Positions 58,481 through 64,000 of a stretch of DNA of 64,000 bases are shown one piece after another. The notes below the pieces were generated by a model. The model did no database searches. It saw only the letters and a program-made list of their open reading frames with translations, and was not told the origin of the DNA. The stretch is from Chiridota heheva (lineage: Eukaryota > Echinodermata > Holothuroidea > Apodida > Chiridotidae): positions 470,001-534,000 of the forward strand of contig JAIGNY010000088.1 in assembly GCA_020152595.1 (NCBI GenBank). The letters run 5' to 3'. A program made the translations under genes and the position numbers. How positions within the stretch are numbered: position 1 is the stretch's first letter; each line of letters opens with the position of its first letter.

Positions 58481-59813
58481 AAAATCAGGGGTGTCGGGTT
58501 GGAAAGGTCTAAGGGCCAAAAATTCTTAATGCATGCACCAGCGTTCTGCGGCTTCTGCACTATCAACTTTCAGCAAATGCTAATTCAACCCCCCTGAATA
58601 ACAAACACCTTCTGACCGCACTGAGTCAGCCTTATTCTAACAGATTTCCATTCGTGCTGGATGTGGCCATTCTCTTCCTTTAGCAAACAACATCTAATGA
58701 AGATAATAATCTCAAAGTGGGGTCACTTTGTGAGGGATAAATCATGACAAGAAGTTTAAAAAGCTACGTACAAAGCCTCAGGCTAAACTTCATCTGGAAC
58801 TTTCCTTTCAAACAAACATGAAACAATATCTTTCCTTAGGAGAAATGGTCCATCAATCATTCACAGGTAATTGCACACATCACCTCCGGCATATAATACA
58901 CAACTATTTTTATCACCAGTTTGCAAACAAACTTCTCCCACTTTGACACCTAACACAGATGAGTGATTTCAATCACAAAAGTGTCCTGATTACTCAGCAC
59001 TGGTTTCTGTAATCTTATACACACAAATAACCTTGGGCTACTTGACTGTGGTGTACATGGGCATGGCAGATAAACAATCATTGTTTGCAGTGGAAACACA
59101 ATACACTGAAGAGGAAGTCGGGTTGGTAATTGTCATACCTGAGTTTTTAGGATTAACTTAGGTGTCGGGTGCGACTTGGCTGAAAGAGAAACTTTTAGCA
59201 TGGAATTGGCCTAATCTACATAAATTTATTTTGTCCATTCAAAATTGTAAATCTCAATAAACAAAAAAGAAATGGTTTTAAGTGGTTAGATGCCTAATCT
59301 TATAATACAAGGATTTGCTACATACCCCCTCATAGAAAAGCTTAATTCTGTGCATACCAAATGACATATTTTCCCACAACATTGAAGCAATTTATTCAGC
59401 AAGTGCAAAGTCGGAGGGAAGCAAAGACAGCAGGTCCTTAACTTCAGTCATTAATTGTTGCGGAGTCATTCTTAGTTTTGATGCCAAAGCGTAACTTTTT
59501 ACCTCCCTTGGAGTATTGTAGTTATACATGTATTGTTCAGATTGATAATAATTCATTTCTATATAAATGGAAACTCAAGTCCTTTGGGTGATTAATGCAA
59601 AGTAACAATAAATTGATCATAAATCTTTGAAGCTGATTCTTACTAATATCTCCAAAATTCTCACCACATGCAGTTTTAATGAAAAGCAAGATCATTTGGA
59701 GCCGGTGGGAAATTTCACGTTCAGAGGCCTAAAATTCTAGAACAGTGACATACTGTAGCTGAGAGGGGAACCAGGAGGGTAATTGTCCCCAGTTGATAAG
59801 TCCTCCCCCAGAT

Positions 59814-59966
59814 TCCATTAATGCATATCTACATGGAACCGTTTATTACCATTGCTTGAAACAAGGCTTCCTCTTCCAGGTTAAAACTTTCGATTAATGC
59901 ATATCTACATAGAAGCGTTTATTACCATTGCTTAAAACACGGCTTCCTCTCCTAGGTTAAAACTTT
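59814..59966 (+). repeat. Two tandem copies of a ~77-bp sequence
   Basis: ATTAATGCATATCTACATGG to TTCCAGGTTAAAACTTT is repeated as ATTAATGCATATCTACATAG to CCTAGGTTAAAACTTTT. Confidence 0.85.
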
Positions 59967-60000
59967 TACCGCCTAAGAAAAAAAGCTCATTCCATCAAGC

Positions 60001-60256
60001 CTGGCTCATAGAGTTGGTGCGTATCCATGGTTTCCGTGGCGCAAGCGTATGGGAGTACACAACTCCCCCTGGATGGGATGCCAGTCCATTGCAGATTAAC
60101 TCCCCAGCAGTGCTGGTACTCATTTTACAACTGATTGGACTGAAGCAAGTAGAGTAAAGTGCCAAGGACACAACACAGCGCTCATGACAGGAATCGAACC
60201 AAGTACCTTTCGAATACAAGCTTGACTCCTTAACCACTGTAACCACCTTCCCACCC
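60001..60256 (-). repeat. tRNA-headed SINE, best-preserved copy
   Basis: On the minus strand the head reads GGTGGTTACAGTGGTTAAGG, then GTACTTGGTTCGATTCCTGT with a perfect B box GGTTCGATTCC. The body follows: GTGTTGTGTCCTTGGCACTT, CAGTTGTAAAATGAGTACCA, TGCTGGGGAGTTAATCTGCA, ATGGACTGGCATCCCATCC. The tail ends near GAGCCAGGCTTGATG. This defines the family for the copies at 20457, 38003 and 45320. Confidence 0.75.
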
Positions 60257-60275
60257 TATGCTGTACCGCTGACCC

Positions 60276-60606
60276 CACTGGTGTAGCCAGGAATTTTATT
60301 TCGGGAGGGAGGGGGCCAATCATGAGCGACGAGAGGTATTTTCGATGGGGGGTAACCGAAAGTATGTCGTCGAAAGGCGACATTGCTTTGCGCACAGCGC
60401 AAAGCCCCACAGTGTGGAGTCTAGGGGCCCGCCTAAGAAACTCTGAGAAATTATGCATTTTAGAGATATGAAATGTGTTGAAGTTGAAGCCAAATCGTGT
60501 GGGGTGTTTTCTAGCGGCAAAGTTCCAGAAAGCTACAGGACATGAAAGGATTTCACTGCACTGGCATGTAAGCCAGGATTTTTTATTTTATTTTATTATA
60601 TAATTA

Positions 60607-60682
<76 letters not shown>

Positions 60683-60994
60683 TTTGTTATTTATTATTAC
60701 TATTATTATTAAATTATTATTATTATTATTTTTTTTTTTTTGGGGGTTTACTGTTTGTGTGATATGTGTCACACAGTCTGAAGGTATGTATTATATAGAG
60801 AGTTTGTAAAAGCTCTTGGGTTTTATATGCTAAATTACTGATTGAAATTTGTCAACAACTGTAATAGAACCACCAGGCAGGCATAAATGATGTTACGGGT
60901 AATAGGTCTCATAATAATTTCTATGTGTAATTATTTTTCTTTTTAGTGTGGGATTGGGAAGGCCATGCCCCACCCCTCTGGCTATACGCCAGTG
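60276..60994. mobile_element. hAT-like GGTGTAGCC element carrying an (ATT)n tract
   Basis: The left end CACTGGTGTAGCCAGGAATT and the right end CTCTGGCTATACGCCAGTG are inverted. Flanks GCTGACCC (60268-60275) and GCTGATCA (60995-61002) agree at 6 of 8 bases. Interior G-runs lie at the left and C-runs at the right; the microsatellite is at 60594-60730. Confidence 0.6.
60594..60730 (+). repeat. (ATT)n microsatellite
   Basis: About 40 ATT units with a few interruptions, ending in a poly-T/G run. Confidence 0.97.
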
Positions 60995-60999
60995 GCTGA

Positions 61000-62540
61000 T
61001 CACTCCATCCTTCCAGAAATAATCTGTTTGCTACCGTGAAGAACATTACTGGATGAAATTGACCTCAATCTTTACTGCCAGTGCAGTTACATAGTTGCAC
61101 AATTAAAAACAGGTGTATCTGTTTATCCATCTACACAACATCCTATATTGTTTATCACCTGCAATAAAAAAGCTCTTTACAAAGGTAACCAACTGCCCAT
61201 TAGAGCAAGAGCATATCTTTGCCGTGTCAACAATAGTCAAAACCTTAAACGCTGCAGCTTACAAAGAAGAATATCAAAGATGAAGAGTTTTACAAGTGCA
61301 CTTTTCAAATTCATAAAATACTTTTATTAAATTCATAAAATACGAAGTCAAAAAGATATATATAAGCATGGGCGTAAGTGAGGGGTGGGGTACAGGGGGA
61401 ATGTGCCCCCAATGTTGCAGTGGTGTACATGGTGCCCCCTTAACTAAGTCAATTCTATTACCATTGAACTAGTGTTGTAGTATATCTTTGTCTCCCCCTT
61501 CCACCCCCTTTCCCCCTCCCCTGCAATGAAGTACATGTTCCTATGCCTATGTATATAAGGACATTCAAGAAGAAGCTAATTTACTGTCAAGGGACATTGT
61601 ATGTACTCTAATCGAGTCGTGAAATACTATCAAGCCAGGGAACTCTCAAAATCGTGTCCTGCAAGAGTAATAGTTTCCGGAATCCATGATTGATTGAGGA
61701 CAAGGGATGCTGGGATTTGTCATAAAAGCACAATGCTAGAAGTAGGATATGATGCAGCTAGGATTAGAATAACAAGCTACGATTCTTGTCATTCTTATCG
61801 CTAATGGTCATAAACCAAAGGGAAAGGCTCTGTAATTTGTCTTCATTTAGATGTTCTTCAGGAAAGTCTCAAGTATACATGTTGGTGAATATTTCTTAAC
61901 ACTAAAAAAGGATTGTGTTGAATTTTGAAATAACTGGATCTTTTTATGATGATCAATCCAAAAGATAATTTGGTTGATTTACAAGTTTGATTTCAATATT
62001 GTCTAACAGGGCAAACAGGGGAGGGAGGAATGAAACCAACACAAAATAACAAGAGCAAAATAAAGGAGCTTTTAAACAAGCATGACAAAGATCAACTATC
62101 CTTGGCCAAAACACTTCAAGAGAGAATTATTGTACGAATGTGTTCCGATATAAATTCTTTAGACTCGCATGATGATCATAGACACTCTTCAAGATTGACT
62201 GTGAACCTATATAGATTAGGGTGTATGAATGTGTAGAGGCAACATCGCCAAATTGCTTTAAAATAAACAGAACAAAAACATGAAAGCTACTCAAATTTCA
62301 TCAACATCAGTAAAAATTTACCGTTGTTACAGCGTTTTGAATTTTCAAGCATAACCCTGTGATGTATTATCTTGATATTTGATCTGAATCCTTTAATTGT
62401 CAGTTGCAATTTTTTGTGACTTATGACTTTTAAATCATTAGTGTCTCAAAGAAGGGACATACTAGTACTGAATACTGAATTTGAATACTATGTACTACAA
62501 AACCATTTTTAAGCAGGAAAACGGAACATGTTGCCCACTA
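61000..62540. other. Unassigned interval
   Basis: A GGGCGTAAGTGAGGGG to CCTATGCCTATG stretch (about 61370-61552) looks like one more GGCGTAGCC-type element. Nothing else recognised; short open frames lack family resemblance. Confidence 0.35.
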
Positions 62541-62550
62541 TTCTTATATC

Positions 62551-62828
62551 GGTGTCCGCCCACTGGTCCGAAGGTCCATTAGTTTGTAGGTTAAATATTC
62601 TGAAATAAAGACCCCCTATTGGGCCTTTAGACTAGTGAACCTTTGGACTATTGAACCTTTGGACTATTGGGCCTTTGAACTATCGGACCTTCAGATTATT
62701 GGGCCTTCGGACTGTGAACCTTTGGACTATCGGACCTTCGGAATAGTGGGCCTTTTCTTTCGGACTATTGAACCTTCAGACTATTGAACCTTCAGACTAT
62801 TGAGCCTTCAAACCAGTGGGCTGGCACC
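62551..62828. mobile_element. Palindromic GGACTATTG-array element with perfect target duplication (copy 3)
   Basis: The ends GGTGTCCGCCCACTGG and CCAGTGGGCTGGCACC are inverted (3 mismatches in 16). CTTATATC flanks it on both sides (62543-62550 and 62829-62836), with GG continuing the match on the right. The interior is an array of GGACTATTG(A/G)(A/G)CCTT. This copy is not interrupted and so shows the family's native size, 278 bp. Confidence 0.8.
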
Positions 62829-63475
62829 CTTATATCGGAGCCCATGAAAATACAAAACAAAGATAGTTTTGACTTTAGTTTTGATATTGAATTAGTTAAT
62901 TGGCATACATTTGCATATTCCAGCTACACGTAGCTCATCTCGGCAAGTCACTGCTACCAATTTGATTCCTAATTTAACCATGTTTGAATTCATTGCTTCA
63001 AATCCAATTTTCAAAATTCTTGGCTCTACAATCCGTAATTGTATTTACAATGTGTCAAAATTTTGGTTATTCCTCTTCTTCGAAATCTTATATGATCAAC
63101 TGTATATTTCTATCAACTAAAGCAAATAGTGAATTTGTGGAATAGACTAATGACTTAATTATATTTTATGGCTAAAAATGAAACAAATAACTTGAATCAA
63201 GTAATCTACAAAATGAAACCAATTATTCTATATCCCGTTTTGCACATCAAGATTTGAATGCCCTCAAAAACACTAACAAGCAATTACTTGTGCAGACCAC
63301 CGTGACCCACGGTGACTCACTTTTGTTTCATCTTGTTTAATTTTTGTCTACTGAATCCTCAATGTCAGAAATATTCATTAAATACTTGGGCAAAAGTCAG
63401 TGAATAACAAGACCAGCATATGTATCAAAATTTAAATTCAGTAACACTTGAAATAAATTAAAAAGCTGTCAAACA

Positions 63476-63659
63476 ATTTCACTATTGTTTCGGCAGAAAA
63501 AATTAACTTGGAATAGCAACTCAGGTGAAGCAAATTTGTAAATGTGACAAGGGTGGAAAACCTTGCAAACTATGCAGACAGTTCGTGGTGAATTGACAAT
63601 TTAATTGAAAATAATTACGATCAAAGAGGTTAACATAAGAACAAAATGTCCCTTTCTAA
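63476..63659 (+). repeat. 184-bp direct repeat, copy 1
   Basis: From ATTTCACTATTGTTTCGGCA to AATGTCCCTTTCTAA. Identical by eye to 63817-64000. Confidence 0.95.
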
Positions 63660-63699
63660 AAAATCACAATTATTTAGTATTCCTTATGTCACAAAGAAG

Positions 63700-63816
63700 C
63701 TGCATGGTATCAACCTGCATGGTATCAACCTGCATGGTATCAACCTGCATGGTATCAACCTGCATGGTATCAACCTGCATGGTATCAACCTGCATGGTAT
63801 CAACCTGCATGGTATC
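63700..63816 (+). repeat. 15-bp tandem array, eight copies
   Basis: The unit CTGCATGGTATCAAC is repeated seven times plus a partial eighth, with no visible sequence divergence. As the unit is a multiple of 3, two overlapping frames are open with a five-residue repeat. Not supported as a gene. Confidence 0.97.
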
Positions 63817-64000
63817 ATTTCACTATTGTTTCGGCAGAAAAAATTAACTTGGAATAGCAACTCAGGTGAAGCAAATTTGTAAATGTGACAAGGGTGGAAA
63901 ACCTTGCAAACTATGCAGACAGTTCGTGGTGAATTGACAATTTAATTGAAAATAATTACGATCAAAGAGGTTAACATAAGAACAAAATGTCCCTTTCTAA
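63817..64000 (+). repeat. 184-bp direct repeat, copy 2, cut by the window edge
   Basis: Second identical copy, offset 341 bp from the first. It reaches the last base of the window, so the true repeat length is unknown. Confidence 0.95.

Noticed and set aside
63605..63882. Two 78-80 codon frames with a five-residue repeat
   Set aside because: They are the 15-bp array; the flanking text is the duplicated non-coding segment.

Overview
This is a AT-rich, repeat-dense animal (metazoan) genomic window with almost no coding sequence. The one gene I can support is a voltage-gated T-type calcium channel alpha-1 subunit (Cav3 family) on the minus strand. Three of its internal exons are present: 38669-38766 (S4 of domain I), 23979-24150 (S5 of domain I) and 22827-23145 (the extracellular turret and start of the pore re-entrant region). 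The splice phases of the three exons fit each other exactly. The exons before and after these lie outside the window, so the flanking introns run for more than 25 kb and more than 22 kb. The repeat style (tRNA-derived SINEs, many short inverted-repeat DNA elements, LINE ends) suggests a marine invertebrate, plausibly a deuterostome such as an echinoderm. I cannot fix the species.

Layout. 1-10.1 kb is dominated by a direct tandem duplication of a ~4.6 kb block (about 900-5415 and 5422-10128). Each copy carries the same nested pair of small DNA transposons with readable 8-bp target duplications. 10.1-22.8 kb is intronic or unannotated sequence with several palindromic elements, some flanked by TTAA. 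22.8-24.2 kb holds two channel exons. A 61-bp satellite (24181-25708) starts only 30 bp upstream of the S5 exon. 26.4-31.2 kb is a second direct tandem duplication (~2.35 kb unit) carrying a dead DDE transposase and a foldback element. 32.0-32.85 kb is a 32-bp tandem array. 38.67-38.77 kb is the S4 exon. 38.8-64 kb is the upstream intron of the channel as far as can be seen. It has two dead LINE 3' ends facing each other (42.5 and 43.5 kb), a 31-bp array (48.1 kb), several SINEs, hAT-like and TACCGTATT-ended elements, an (ATT)n tract, and a recent duplication with a 15-bp array at the right edge.

No operon, bacterial gene, CRISPR or RNA gene under constraint was found. The most informative signals are structural: two large local duplications, at least three families of TTAA-bounded non-autonomous elements, an inverted-repeat family built from a 16-bp motif with clear 8-bp target duplications, and intronic satellites close to a splice acceptor. 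All family assignments are by eye from motifs; none was checked against a database.
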